Shown here: piece by piece, positions 7,171 to 16,137 of the stretch | Numbering within the stretch: the first letter of the stretch is position 1 | How the letters are laid out: each line of letters opens with the position of its first letter | Assembly: GCA_949288715.1 (NCBI GenBank) | Contig: CASELH010000013.1 | Location: 1 to 48,666, forward strand | DNA from: an uncultured Bacteroides sp. | GTDB lineage: Bacteria > Bacteroidota > Bacteroidia > Bacteroidales > Bacteroidaceae | Reading direction: 5' to 3' | DNA: 48,666 nt | The notes under the pieces: generated by a model | The model's database searches: none | What the model was told of the DNA's origin: nothing | Seen by the model: the letters and a program-made list of their open reading frames with translations, nothing else | Made by a program: the position numbers and the translations under genes

Positions 7171-10100
7171 ATGAAACAGTACAAGACGATAAACAACCTC
7201 ATGGGGTGGATTACCTTCCTCATAGCGGCCACGGTATACTGCATGACCATTGAGCCGACTGCCAGTTTCTGGGACTGCCCCGAGTTCATCACCACAGGCT
7301 ACAAGCTGGAGGTAGGCCACCCGCCCGGGGCGCCGTTCTTCATGCTGGTGGCCAACTTGTTCTCGCAGTTTGCCTCGGACGCGTCGGAGGTGGCGCGGAT
7401 GGTGAACTACATGAGCGCGCTGATGAGCGGGGCGTGCATCTTGTTCCTGTTCTGGACCATCACGCACCTGGTGCGCAAGCTGGTGGTGACGGATGAGGGC
7501 AACATCAGCGGGGGGCAGACGGCTGTCATCATGGGTTGCGGCCTGGTGGGCGCGCTGGCTTATACGTTCAGCGACACGTTCTGGTTCTCGGCCGTGGAGG
7601 GCGAGGTGTATGCCTTCTCATCGCTGTTCACCGCCATCGTGTTCTGGCTGATACTGAAGTGGGAGGATGTGGCCGACCAACCGCACAGCGACCGCTGGCT
7701 GGTGCTCATTGCCTACCTGACGGGACTCAGCATAGGCGTGCACCTGCTCAACTTGCTTTGCCTGCCTGCCATCGTGCTGGTATATTACTATAAGAAGGTT
7801 CCGGGTGCCAATGCCAAGGGGTCGCTGCTGGCGCTGCTGGGCTCGGCGGTGCTGGTGGCGGTGGTGCTGTATGGCATCGTGCCGGGCATCGTGAAGGTGG
7901 GCGGATGGTTTGAACTGCTGTTTGTCAACACGCTGGGCATGCCGTTCAACACGGGCGTCATCGTGTACATCCTGGTGCTGGCGTCGGCGCTCATCTGGGG
8001 CGTGTACGAAAGCTACCAGAATCGCGACAAGCTGCGCATGGCCCTTTCGTTTATCCTCACCATAGCCCTGCTGGGCATTCCCTTCTATGGGCACGGGGCC
8101 AGTGCAGTGGTCATAGGGCTGATAGTGATAGCCCTGCTGTGGCTCTACCTCAATCCCAAGACACAGGCAAGCATCAAGGAGAAGTGGCGCGTCAGCGCGC
8201 GCACGCTCAACACGGCGCTGCTGTGCACCATGCTTATTGTGGTGGGGTATTCGTCGTACGCGCTCATCGTCATCCGCTCTACAGCCAACCCGCCCATGGA
8301 CCAGAACTCGCCTGAGGACATCTTCACGCTGGGCGAATACCTGGGACGCGAGCAGTATGGCACACGCCCGCTGTTCTACGGGCCTGCCTACTCCTCGAAG
8401 GTGGCGCTCGACGTGAAGGACGGCTACTGCGAGCCGCGCATCAAGTACAACGGCACCAAATTCATCCGCAAGGAGAAGGCCTCGCCCGACGAAAAGGACA
8501 ACTACATCGAAGTGCCGGGACGCATAGAGTATGAGTACGCGCAGAACATGCTGTTCCCCCGCATGTACAGCAGCCTGCACACCTCGCAATACCTGGCCTG
8601 GCAGGACATCAAGGGCCACGACGTGCCCTACGACCAGTGTGGCGAGATGGTGATGGTGAACATGCCCACACAGTGGGAGAACATCAAGTTCTTCTTCTCC
8701 TACCAACTGAACTGGATGTACTGGCGCTACTTCATGTGGAACTTTGCCGGAAGGCAAAACGACATACAGGGCAGCGGCGAGATAGAGCATGGCAACTGGA
8801 TAACGGGCATCGACTTCATAGACAAGTGGCTGGTGGGCGACCAGACCCTGCTTCCCCAAGAGCTGAAGGACAACAAGGGGCACAACGTGTTCTACTGCCT
8901 GCCCCTGTTGTTGGGCATCATAGGACTGTTGTGGCAGGCCTACCGCGGAAGGCGGGGCGTGCAGCAGTTCTGGGTGGTGTTCTTCCTGTTCTTCATGACG
9001 GGCATCGCCATTGTGCTCTACCTTAACCAGACGCCTTCGCAGCCGCGCGAACGTGACTATGCCTACGCCGGGTCGTTCTATGCCTTTGCCATCTGGATAG
9101 GCATGGGCGTGGCCGGGCTGACCCAACTCGTCAACAAGCTGGCCAGCAAGCAATCGAGCAAGGACTGGACGCCCGAGCAGCGGGAAGCCTGGAGCCACGG
9201 CACGTGGATGCCCGACCTTCGTCCGGCTCTGCCCGTCGCCGTCGTGGTGTCGCTGCTGTGCCTGCTGGTGCCCATACAGATGGCCAGCCAGACGTGGGAC
9301 GACCACGACCGCAGCGACCGCTACATGGCACGCGACTTTGGCTACAACTACCTGATGTCGCTGCAAGAGGGCGGCAATCCCGTTATCTTTACCAACGGAG
9401 ACAATGACACCTTCCCCCTGTGGTACGGGCAAGACACCGAGGGCTTCCGCCCCGATGCGCGCACCTGCAACCTGAGCTACCTGCAGACTGACTGGTACAT
9501 CGACCAAATGCGCCGCCCTGCCTACGACTCGCCCTCGCTGCCCATCACTTGGAACCGCTCGGAGTATGTGGAGGGCACCAATGAATACATCCCCGTGCGA
9601 CCCGAGTTCAAGCCCAGCATCGATGCCCTCTATGCCGAGGGACGCAAGCAGGCACTCAACGGCAACCCCGAGGCGTTGGTAAACGTGCAGAAGGAGTTTG
9701 GCGAGAATCCCTATGAACTGAAGAACATCTTGAAGCACTGGGTGCGCAATCCCAAAGACCAAGACCTGAAGGTGATTCCCACCGACAGCATCGTCATCAA
9801 GGTGGACAAGGAGACCGTGCGCCGCAGCGGCATGCTCATTCCCGGCGACAGCATCCCCGACTACATGACCATCTCCCTCAAGGGCAAGCAAGCCCTGTAC
9901 AAGAGCGAGCTGATGATGCTGGAAATGCTGGCCGAGTCCAACTGGGAACGCCCCCTGTACATAGCCGTCACCGTAGGCACCGAAAACCAGCTGAACATGG
10001 GCAACCACCTCATCCAGGAGGGTCTGGCCTACCGCTTCACTCCCTTTGACACCAACAAGACGGGCGTGAAGGTGGATAGCGAGAAGATGTTCGACAACCT

Positions 10101-10587
10101 GATGCACAAGTTCAAGTACGGCGGCGTGGACAAGCCGGGCATCTACATCGACGAGAACGCCATGCGCATGTGCCACACGCATAGACGCATCTTTGCCCAG
10201 CTGGTACAGCAGCTGCTGGCCGAAGGCAAGAACGACAAGGCACAACAGGCGCTGGAGTATGCCGAAAAGGTATTGCCCCCCTACAACATCCCCTACGACT
10301 GGCAGAACGGTGCCGCGCAGCTGGCCGAAGCCTGGTATCGCCTGGGCAACCAGAAGAAGGGCGACGAAATCATCCGAGCCCTGGCCGACAAGGCCGTGGA
10401 GTACTGCACCTGGTACCTCAGTCTGGACGAGCGGCGCTTCATGCTCTCCGTCAGCGAACTGGAATACAACTGGGCGCTGCTCGATGCCGTAGTGAAGGTG
10501 ATGAGGCAATACCAGTCGCCCTTGGCGGACATCTACACGCCCAAGGTAGACGAGATATACAACCTCTACATGGAAAGGATGGAATAA
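7171..10587 (+). CDS. DUF2723 large membrane protein (O-glycosyltransferase-like)
   Basis: 1138-residue protein. The N-terminal part is the DUF2723 domain, with a transmembrane helix near residues 9-27 and then PTASFWDCPEF and KLEVGHPPGAPFF, the Bacteroidetes signature. About ten or more hydrophobic helices follow through roughly residue 400 and again near 575-640 and 685-710. The C-terminal ~400 residues are soluble and likely face the periplasm. DUF2723 proteins resemble polyprenyl-phosphate-dependent protein O-mannosyltransferases, so a role in protein or envelope glycosylation is plausible but not proven. ATG 7171 is preferred over a TTG at 7144, which lies just after the promoter. A polysaccharide deacetylase gene follows after 16 bp, suggesting one transcript. 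Confidence 0.92.
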   Translation: MKQYKTINNLMGWITFLIAATVYCMTIEPTASFWDCPEFITTGYKLEVGHPPGAPFFMLVANLFSQFASDASEVARMVNYMSALMSGACILFLFWTITHLVRKLVVTDEGNISGGQTAVIMGCGLVGALAYTFSDTFWFSAVEGEVYAFSSLFTAIVFWLILKWEDVADQPHSDRWLVLIAYLTGLSIGVHLLNLLCLPAIVLVYYYKKVPGANAKGSLLALLGSAVLVAVVLYGIVPGIVKVGGWFELLFVNTLGMPFNTGVIVYILVLASALIWGVYESYQNRDKLRMALSFILTIALLGIPFYGHGASAVVIGLIVIALLWLYLNPKTQASIKEKWRVSARTLNTALLCTMLIVVGYSSYALIVIRSTANPPMDQNSPEDIFTLGEYLGREQYGTRPLFYGPAYSSKVALDVKDGYCEPRIKYNGTKFIRKEKASPDEKDNYIEVPGRIEYEYAQNMLFPRMYSSLHTSQYLAWQDIKGHDVPYDQCGEMVMVNMPTQWENIKFFFSYQLNWMYWRYFMWNFAGRQNDIQGSGEIEHGNWITGIDFIDKWLVGDQTLLPQELKDNKGHNVFYCLPLLLGIIGLLWQAYRGRRGVQQFWVVFFLFFMTGIAIVLYLNQTPSQPRERDYAYAGSFYAFAIWIGMGVAGLTQLVNKLASKQSSKDWTPEQREAWSHGTWMPDLRPALPVAVVVSLLCLLVPIQMASQTWDDHDRSDRYMARDFGYNYLMSLQEGGNPVIFTNGDNDTFPLWYGQDTEGFRPDARTCNLSYLQTDWYIDQMRRPAYDSPSLPITWNRSEYVEGTNEYIPVRPEFKPSIDALYAEGRKQALNGNPEALVNVQKEFGENPYELKNILKHWVRNPKDQDLKVIPTDSIVIKVDKETVRRSGMLIPGDSIPDYMTISLKGKQALYKSELMMLEMLAESNWERPLYIAVTVGTENQLNMGNHLIQEGLAYRFTPFDTNKTGVKVDSEKMFDNLMHKFKYGGVDKPGIYIDENAMRMCHTHRRIFAQLVQQLLAEGKNDKAQQALEYAEKVLPPYNIPYDWQNGAAQLAEAWYRLGNQKKGDEIIRALADKAVEYCTWYLSLDERRFMLSVSELEYNWALLDAVVKVMRQYQSPLADIYTPKVDEIYNLYMERME

Positions 10588-10603
10588 ACACGCAGACCCT
10601 ACT

Positions 10604-11263
10604 ATGCTGATTGAACAACCTCCCACACTGCTCCGGAAGCTGTATCCCGGAGCGCTGTGGCGGATGAATCCCGACGAACGGGCCGTCTACCTCACCTTCG
10701 ACGACGGCCCCATCCCCGAAGTCACCCCCTGGGTACTCGGGCTGCTGGAGCAGTATGGCGTGAAGGCCACCTTCTTCATGGTGGGCGACAACATACGCAA
10801 GCACCCCGACGTGTTCCGCCAAGTAGTGGAGCAGGGGCACCGCATCGGCAACCACACGTTCAACCACATCCGCGGATTTGAGAACACCTTCAAAAGCTAC
10901 CTCACCAACACCGACAAGGCGCAGCAATACATGCACGAAGCCTGCTCCGCACAGCCCGACCGGCTGGAGCAGGCACTGCAACCGTTGCTGTTCCGCCCGC
11001 CCCACGGACACATGACGTGGGGCCAGTACATGGTGCTGAAGAAGCACTACCGCATCGTGATGTGGGACCTCGTGACGCGCGACTACAGCCGCAAGCTGCG
11101 CCCGCCCCAGGTGCTGGCCAACGTGATGCGCTACGCCCGCAACGGCTCCATCATCACCTTCCACGACTCGCTGAAGTCGTGGAACAACGGCAACCTGCCC
11201 TACGCCCTGCCCCGTGCCATCGACTTCCTGCGCGAAGAGGGCTACGCATTTAAGCTGCTATAA
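10604..11263 (+). CDS. Polysaccharide deacetylase (NodB/CE4 family)
   Basis: 219-residue NodB-homology protein that would remove N- or O-acetyl groups from a carbohydrate using a divalent metal. The catalytic motif TFDDG lies at 31-35 and the metal-binding HxxxH in HRIGNHTFNH uses His84 and His88. The RPPHGH motif and a late ITFHDS motif are also present. There is no clear signal peptide, although the first 20 residues are short and mixed. It follows the DUF2723 gene closely and ends just before a palindromic repeat. The substrate (peptidoglycan, capsule or other glycan) cannot be read from sequence. Confidence 0.92.
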   Translation: MLIEQPPTLLRKLYPGALWRMNPDERAVYLTFDDGPIPEVTPWVLGLLEQYGVKATFFMVGDNIRKHPDVFRQVVEQGHRIGNHTFNHIRGFENTFKSYLTNTDKAQQYMHEACSAQPDRLEQALQPLLFRPPHGHMTWGQYMVLKKHYRIVMWDLVTRDYSRKLRPPQVLANVMRYARNGSIITFHDSLKSWNNGNLPYALPRAIDFLREEGYAFKLL

Positions 11264-11265
11264 AC

Positions 11266-11362
11266 CAAGGCTTAGTAGCGTTGAAACGCCCGCTTGGTAG
11301 TGATACTACGCTACCGGGCGGGCGTTCCTACGCCAGCGGGAGAGCTATACTACGCCACCGCC
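11266..11362. repeat. Palindromic intergenic repeat, copy A
   Basis: It fills the gap between two convergent genes. The 59-nt core (11275-11333) matches 32119-32177 at 58 of 59 positions. Arms AACGCCCGC and GCGGGCGTT pair, with inner GGTAG/CTACC and GTAGT/ACTAC pairings. The plus-strand half GTAGCGTT recurs in the other copies near 16.1, 26.9 and 46.2 kb. It may serve as a bidirectional terminator. Confidence 0.8.
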
Positions 11363-12253
11363 TCAAGGCACCTCGCTGAACGAAGGCTCGTAGACAGCCT
11401 CGAGCAGACGGTCGAAAACGCTCAGGTCCTGGATAATCATGTCGGGCACGGGATGGCTGGTACGCGCCGTCTCCAGGTCCGTCTCGCCGGAAAGCACCAG
11501 CACGCCCAAGGCCTCCGCCCGGTAAGCCATCAGCAAGTCCGTGTAGATGCGGTCGCCCACCATGGCCACTTGCGAGGGCTGCAGGCCGTAGCGCTTCATC
11601 ACGCCGTTCAGCATGCGCGGGTCGGGCTTGCCCACCACCACGTCGGGTATGCGTCCGGTGGCATGTTCCAGGCTGTGGCAGATGGAACCGCAGTCCACCA
11701 ACACCGTCTCCAGGTCGGTGGGACACACCTTGTCCGGATTGGTAGCCACGTAGAATTTCCCCTGCTTTATCCACCAGGCCGCGCGGCACAGCCGGCTATA
11801 GTCCAGCGTAAGGTCGAAGCTCACCAGCACGGCGTCGGGCTCGTCCAGGCTGCTGTCGGCCGTGGAGCGGAACCCTGCTTCTTCAAACTCCCTTATCATG
11901 CTGGGCGTGCCCAGTATGAAGAGGCTCTTCACCTCGGGACGCTCGCTCCGCAGGAAGTCTATCGTGGCTTGCGCCGAGGTGTAGAAGTCGCCTTCCGAAG
12001 CCTCCACGCCCATCTTGCGCAGGTGCACCACGTAGTCGGCCACACTCTTCGAGGGGTTGTTCGTCAGGAACGAATAGCCTATGCCCAGCTCCTTCAGCCT
12101 GGCCAGGAAGGGATTGGTGAAGGGGAACAGCGTGTGCCCGTTGTAGATGGTGCCGTCCATATCCAGCGCCACGTGCTTTATCTGCCTCAACCGCCTCGAC
12201 AAGGCCCTCATGCCCGCCGCCGGCGGCAAATAAATACCGTTGATAACCTCCAT
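11363..12253 (-). CDS. HAD-IIA family phosphatase (NagD/G3P-phosphatase-like)
   Basis: 296-residue HAD-superfamily hydrolase of subclass IIA. The nucleophile motif LDMDGT has Asp31 and Asp33, LTNNPS is motif II, and GDRIYTD is motif IV near the C-terminus; the central cap follows the NagD pattern. HAD-IIA members include NagD, 4-nitrophenylphosphatase and glycerol-3-phosphate phosphatases. It is the last gene of the glycerol-phosphate operon and starts 1 bp after the stop of the transporter gene, so dephosphorylating glycerol-1- or glycerol-3-phosphate is the attractive inference. Substrate specificity cannot be fixed from sequence. Confidence 0.88.
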   Translation of the reverse strand: MEVINGIYLPPAAGMRALSRRLRQIKHVALDMDGTIYNGHTLFPFTNPFLARLKELGIGYSFLTNNPSKSVADYVVHLRKMGVEASEGDFYTSAQATIDFLRSERPEVKSLFILGTPSMIREFEEAGFRSTADSSLDEPDAVLVSFDLTLDYSRLCRAAWWIKQGKFYVATNPDKVCPTDLETVLVDCGSICHSLEHATGRIPDVVVGKPDPRMLNGVMKRYGLQPSQVAMVGDRIYTDLLMAYRAEALGVLVLSGETDLETARTSHPVPDMIIQDLSVFDRLLEAVYEPSFSEVP

Positions 12254-12254
12254 G

Positions 12255-13547
12255 CTACTTCTCCTCCTTTCCGTATCCGTCAGCCTTGGCAGGCCATGCC
12301 AGGATGAAGGCAGCCGTGCCCGCCAGGGCTATGATAATCAGCACACCGATGGCATAGTTCCACCCGAACGACTCGACCAGCAGCCCCAGTCCCCAGCCCG
12401 AAAGGATGGTGCTGGCGTAGCCAAACAGCCCCGTGAAGCCCACAGCCGTGGCCGCCGCCTGCTTTGTGGCCAGATTGGCCGCGGCAATGCCCACCAAGGC
12501 CTGCGGGCCGTAGATGCAGAAACCGGCCGCACCCAGCACCAGGGTGGCCAGCCAGATAGGCGGCGCATCCATCGCCCAAAACAGCCCGATGAACACCGTG
12601 GCCGCCGCCATGCACACCACGCACGTGCGCGGCCCGCGGCCTCCAAACACGCGGTCGGTGGCCCAGCCTGCCGCCAGCATGCCCAGGATGCCCGACACCT
12701 CGAAGGCGGCCACCATCCAGCCGGCATGCTCTATGTTGACGTGCTTCCACTCGCTGAGCAGCGTGGGGCCCCAGTCGAGCACGGCATAGCGCACGGTATA
12801 TACGAAGAAGTTGGCTATGGCAATAATCCAGATGTAGGGGTTGCCGAAGACCTTCTTCCTCACAATCTGCTTGAAGGCCTTGTCCTCCGGCTCCTGCTGC
12901 GGCTCGGAGGCGACCCGTATTTCGGGCAAGCCCACGGACTTAGGCGTGTCGCGCAAAGCAAACCACAGGTAGACGGCTCCCAGCAGCGCCACAATAGATG
13001 GCAGGAAGAAACACCAACGCCAGCCCAAGCCCACCACGTAGCCGCAAAACACCACCACGATGCCCGCGCCGATGGAGTGTGAAGTATTCCAGATGGACAT
13101 CTTGGTGGCCAACTCGGTAGGCGGAATCCAGTGCGTCAGCAGGCGTGCACAGGGCGGAAAGCCCATGCCCTGAAACCATCCGTTCAGCATCCACACGATG
13201 CCAAACACCAATACGGCCGCGCTGAACCCGAACACAATGTTGCACACGGCGGACAACACCAGACCCGTCACCATGAAGTAACGGGCATTGACGCGGTCGC
13301 CTATGAAGCCGTTGGCAAACTTCGACACCCCGTAAATCAGCCCATGCAGGGTAAGGAACAAGCCCAGGTCGGTCTTCGTGATGCCCAAGTCCTCCTGCAT
13401 GCCGGGCATGGCTATACTCAGATTCTTGCGCACGAAGTAGAACAACGCATAGCCTATCATGCTGGCAATGATGGTGCGACGCTGCCAGTACTTGAAGCGC
13501 TTGCTCTCTTCGGCGGACAAGCTTTGGTAAAAACTGTTATTACTCAT
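12255..13547 (-). CDS. glpT: GlpT-like organophosphate:phosphate antiporter (MFS)
   Basis: 430-residue major facilitator protein with about 12 predicted transmembrane helices. The N-terminal segment FKYWQRRTIIASMIGYALFY and the following FVRKNLSIAMPGM match the OPA family (GlpT, UhpT, PgtP), and the conserved GWFQGMGFPPCARLL region is present. OPA carriers import sugar or glycerol phosphates in exchange for inorganic phosphate in the inner membrane. With glycerophosphodiesterase and G3P dehydrogenase genes upstream, glycerol-3-phosphate is the most likely cargo, though hexose-phosphate cannot be excluded. It sits 85 bp downstream of the glycerol-1-phosphate dehydrogenase gene. Confidence 0.88.
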   Translation of the reverse strand: MSNNSFYQSLSAEESKRFKYWQRRTIIASMIGYALFYFVRKNLSIAMPGMQEDLGITKTDLGLFLTLHGLIYGVSKFANGFIGDRVNARYFMVTGLVLSAVCNIVFGFSAAVLVFGIVWMLNGWFQGMGFPPCARLLTHWIPPTELATKMSIWNTSHSIGAGIVVVFCGYVVGLGWRWCFFLPSIVALLGAVYLWFALRDTPKSVGLPEIRVASEPQQEPEDKAFKQIVRKKVFGNPYIWIIAIANFFVYTVRYAVLDWGPTLLSEWKHVNIEHAGWMVAAFEVSGILGMLAAGWATDRVFGGRGPRTCVVCMAAATVFIGLFWAMDAPPIWLATLVLGAAGFCIYGPQALVGIAAANLATKQAAATAVGFTGLFGYASTILSGWGLGLLVESFGWNYAIGVLIIIALAGTAAFILAWPAKADGYGKEEK

Positions 13548-13632
13548 CTGTCTAATGTTTTATACGTTGATACAAAGAGGGAGACGGTGGCATCTCCCCG
13601 TGTCATCCTATCGAAAACTGAAGAAGCGTCCG

Positions 13633-15072
13633 TCAAATCTCCCAAATGCCTCCTTTGCCAAACAGGGCGTCGAGCCAGCGGTCCATGTAGCCGGTGCGCA
13701 CAGCGAGGTCGAGCACCGTAAAGCGCCGGCGGATGTACTGCGCCCGCACGAACGAATCGCGCAAGCGCCGGCGGCTGATGCCTATCTCCTCGGGCTCGGT
13801 GGGTGCACCCACCAGCTGCAGGCGTTGCTTCACCTCCTTGTAGGGCAACAGCTGGTCGGACAGGCGCTGGCGTATCTGCGGCCAATAGTCCTTCAGTTGC
13901 TGTAGCTGGGCGGCAAGCTGCTGGCGGATCACTGCCTTGGCACGGGTTTCCTGCACGCCGATGTCCGGGAAGTCGGTGCCCTTGAACATCTCGCGGGCAC
14001 GTGCTTCTATCTCTTCGTCGGAAGGCCAGCGGTCGCAGCAGGCCTCCACGTCGAGGTTCTCGAACGACGTGTTCAGCACCTGCTCGTAGAAGGCCGTGAC
14101 AGCCAGCATGCCTATGCTGACCTGGAAGCCATGGGACACCGTCTGCCCATGGTTCAAGTGATGCTCCATGTTCCACAGATGGCTGAACTGGTGCTCTGCG
14201 CCCGAGGCCGGACGGCTCGACTTAGCCCACTGCATGGCAAATCCGCCCAGCATCAGCCCCTCTATCAGCTGCTCGATGGCGCGTGCATCGCCCCGGCGAG
14301 CGCCTTCAGGGTCAGCCAGGGCATCCTTCAACCCATCCTGCACGATGGCCCATGCCTGGTTGTCGATGGGCTCCACGCCCATCCAGTCGGCCAGTATCCA
14401 GTCGGCTCCGGCAGTGAGTTTGGCAAACAGGTCGGCATAGCCCGAAGCCGTCATCTGAGCGGGGGCATGGCGGATGATGTCTATATCGGCCAGCACCGCC
14501 TGCGGAGCCGGACAGCTGAACGTCTGCTTGGCACCGTCCTTCGTGATGGAGGCACCGAAAGCCGTGTAGCCGTCCATGGAGGCGGCGGTGGCCACCGTCA
14601 TGTAGCGGCGGCCGGCCAGGTGCGAGGACAGCTTCGTAAGGTCGTTGATGGTGCCCGAGCCCACGGCCACCGGAATGGCGTCATTGCCTTTCAGGAAGTC
14701 CGTCAGACGGTCGACATAGTCGTAGCGGGCATACAGCCCGGGGTCGGTAAAGACGAAGGGCGGCAACTGGCTGATGCCAGCGGCCTGCAAAGCCTGCTGC
14801 ACCCGGCTTCCGGCTACACGGTAGGTGGTGGCGTCGGCCACGATGGCCGCCGTCCGACCGGGAAACTGCGCGGCAAACAGGCTGCCCGTCTCGCCGACGA
14901 TGCCGCTGCCTATGCGCAGAGCCTTCGTGTCGCTGGCGGCTTGCAGGGCTTTCTCCACCCGCGAGAGGCCGGCCGTGCGGTCCGGGGTCTGCATATAACT
15001 GTCTTTTATCGCTTTGTACAGGGCTTCGATGACCGAAGCGTCCAATGTCAGGGTTATTTTAGCGCTTTCCAT
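13633..15072 (-). CDS. sn-Glycerol-1-phosphate dehydrogenase homologue (AraM/EgsA type)
   Basis: 479-residue iron-alcohol-dehydrogenase-like protein. Family enzymes interconvert dihydroxyacetone phosphate and sn-glycerol-1-phosphate with NAD(P)H. Signatures are GSGTINDLTK at 138-147, SMDGYTAF at 165-172, and likely metal ligands Asp214, His294 and His314 (GAEHQFSH, VSHGF). It is longer than archaeal EgsA (~350) and Bacillus AraM (~394), with about 100 extra C-terminal residues rich in Arg, Gln and Leu. I chose ATG 15072, which overlaps the upstream lipoprotein gene by 19 bp; an upstream extension to 15195 would overlap it by 142 bp and adds unlikely sequence. Its presence in a G3P operon is unusual. 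Confidence 0.88.
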   Translation of the reverse strand: MESAKITLTLDASVIEALYKAIKDSYMQTPDRTAGLSRVEKALQAASDTKALRIGSGIVGETGSLFAAQFPGRTAAIVADATTYRVAGSRVQQALQAAGISQLPPFVFTDPGLYARYDYVDRLTDFLKGNDAIPVAVGSGTINDLTKLSSHLAGRRYMTVATAASMDGYTAFGASITKDGAKQTFSCPAPQAVLADIDIIRHAPAQMTASGYADLFAKLTAGADWILADWMGVEPIDNQAWAIVQDGLKDALADPEGARRGDARAIEQLIEGLMLGGFAMQWAKSSRPASGAEHQFSHLWNMEHHLNHGQTVSHGFQVSIGMLAVTAFYEQVLNTSFENLDVEACCDRWPSDEEIEARAREMFKGTDFPDIGVQETRAKAVIRQQLAAQLQQLKDYWPQIRQRLSDQLLPYKEVKQRLQLVGAPTEPEEIGISRRRLRDSFVRAQYIRRRFTVLDLAVRTGYMDRWLDALFGKGGIWEI

Positions 15073-15956
15073 ACTTCTGTAGGTATATCGGTTTCTATTA
15101 TGTCGGGATGTTTGCTTATCTCCTGCCGGTAGGCGGCGGCACGTTCGGCCTCCGCAGGCAGGCGGTCGTGGGTGGGCGCCACGGATATCATGCAACGCAC
15201 ACCCAGGCGGTGCAGCCGCTCTACGATGGCGCGGTTGGAGTCGTCGATGGTGGGACCCACGTAGGCTATCATGTTCTGCCAGGGCACGCCGGAGATGGCC
15301 ATGTCCTCAAACTCGGCCTCGTTGCGCATGAAGGCCGACAGCATAATGCCGGGCAGGCGGTCGTAGTAGTAGCGCGCCTGGGCGCCGGTGTGCACCGTGA
15401 GCATGACGTGGTCTTCGGCCTTGTGCTTGCGAATGAGGGCGACAATGCGCTCCAGGGGCACGTCTTTCTTGTCGAGGTTGATGACGGTGCGGCCTTTGCT
15501 CCACACGATGGCTTCTTCCAGGGTGGGGATGCGGCAGGAGGTGACGCGGCCGTCATAGTCCTTGAGGCGCACATCCTGCAGCTCGTCCCAAGTGTAGTCG
15601 GCAAGCCGGCCGGAGGCAGTGGTGGTGCGGTCCAGGGTAGCGTCGTGCATCAGCACGACGACGCTGTCCTTCGTGAGGCGGGGGTCAATCTCAAAGAAGG
15701 CAGGCAGCCGGCGCAACACGTTTTCGAACCCCTCGATGGAGTTTTCGGGAAAACCCTTCTCGCGCCCGCCACGATGGCCGCTCACCAGGATGCTGCCGTC
15801 GGCTTTGTAGCGGAAGTATTCGTGCACTGTGGTGCTATCGGCGGCCGGAAGCCGGTGTGCGTCGCCGCCTTCGCCTACAGGCGCCTTCATCTGGCAGGAG
15901 GCCAGGGCCGACAGGCACAGCATGCTGAGTTGTAAAAGTCTGAGCGTTGTGTTCAT
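15054..15956 (-). CDS. glpQ: Glycerophosphodiester phosphodiesterase, lipoprotein
   Basis: 300-residue GDPD-family enzyme. It hydrolyses glycerophosphodiesters, such as deacylated phospholipids, to G3P plus an alcohol. A lipoprotein signal ends LSALASC with Cys21 as the lipidated residue, so it acts in the periplasm or on the outer membrane. Catalytic features are HRGG (His61), PENS (Glu72), FEIDPRLTKD (Glu89, Asp91) and MHD (His104, Asp105), all in the family order. It overlaps the downstream dehydrogenase gene by 19 bp, which implies translational coupling, and the product G3P would feed the transporter and dehydrogenase of the same locus. Confidence 0.93.
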   Translation of the reverse strand: MNTTLRLLQLSMLCLSALASCQMKAPVGEGGDAHRLPAADSTTVHEYFRYKADGSILVSGHRGGREKGFPENSIEGFENVLRRLPAFFEIDPRLTKDSVVVLMHDATLDRTTTASGRLADYTWDELQDVRLKDYDGRVTSCRIPTLEEAIVWSKGRTVINLDKKDVPLERIVALIRKHKAEDHVMLTVHTGAQARYYYDRLPGIMLSAFMRNEAEFEDMAISGVPWQNMIAYVGPTIDDSNRAIVERLHRLGVRCMISVAPTHDRLPAEAERAAAYRQEISKHPDIIETDIPTEVWKALK

Positions 15957-16040
15957 TGTTCATCAGGTTATGGTTATTTCATGGGTTTATTGTCTCGTCT
16001 TGGCAGGGCCATGCCCGGGGGTAGTACAGCCCGCTTCCTG

Positions 16041-16100
16041 GCGTTGGAAGGCCAGCGCGGTAGCGTAGTATCGCCAGCGCGGTAGCGTTCCAACGCTACC
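16041..16100. repeat. Palindromic intergenic repeat, copy C
   Basis: It lies in the 181-bp gap between the G3P dehydrogenase and glycerophosphodiesterase genes, which run in the same direction. It contains the perfect palindrome GGTAGCGTT-CC-AACGCTACC (16081-16100) and two GCCAGCGCGGTAGCGT units. Same word set as copies at 11.3, 26.9, 32.1 and 46.2 kb. Confidence 0.75.
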
Positions 16101-16137
16101 AAGAGGCTGTGGCATAGCGTGTTGCGGAGGACCGGGC

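Noticed and set aside
6755-7467. Several small frames in the 6755-7170 gap and the start of the DUF2723 gene
   Set aside because: They lie in a repeat-bearing intergenic stretch or antisense to the DUF2723 start, with Arg/Pro-rich low-information translations.
7618-10626. 1002-codon open frame opposite the DUF2723 gene
   Set aside because: Antisense shadow caused by third-position GC bias; no signature and biased composition, whereas the sense frame has transmembrane and DUF2723 features.
13544-14176. 210-codon minus frame within the glycerol-1-phosphate dehydrogenase region
   Set aside because: Out-of-frame overlap; Arg/Pro/Ala-rich translation typical of a shifted frame in GC-rich coding DNA.
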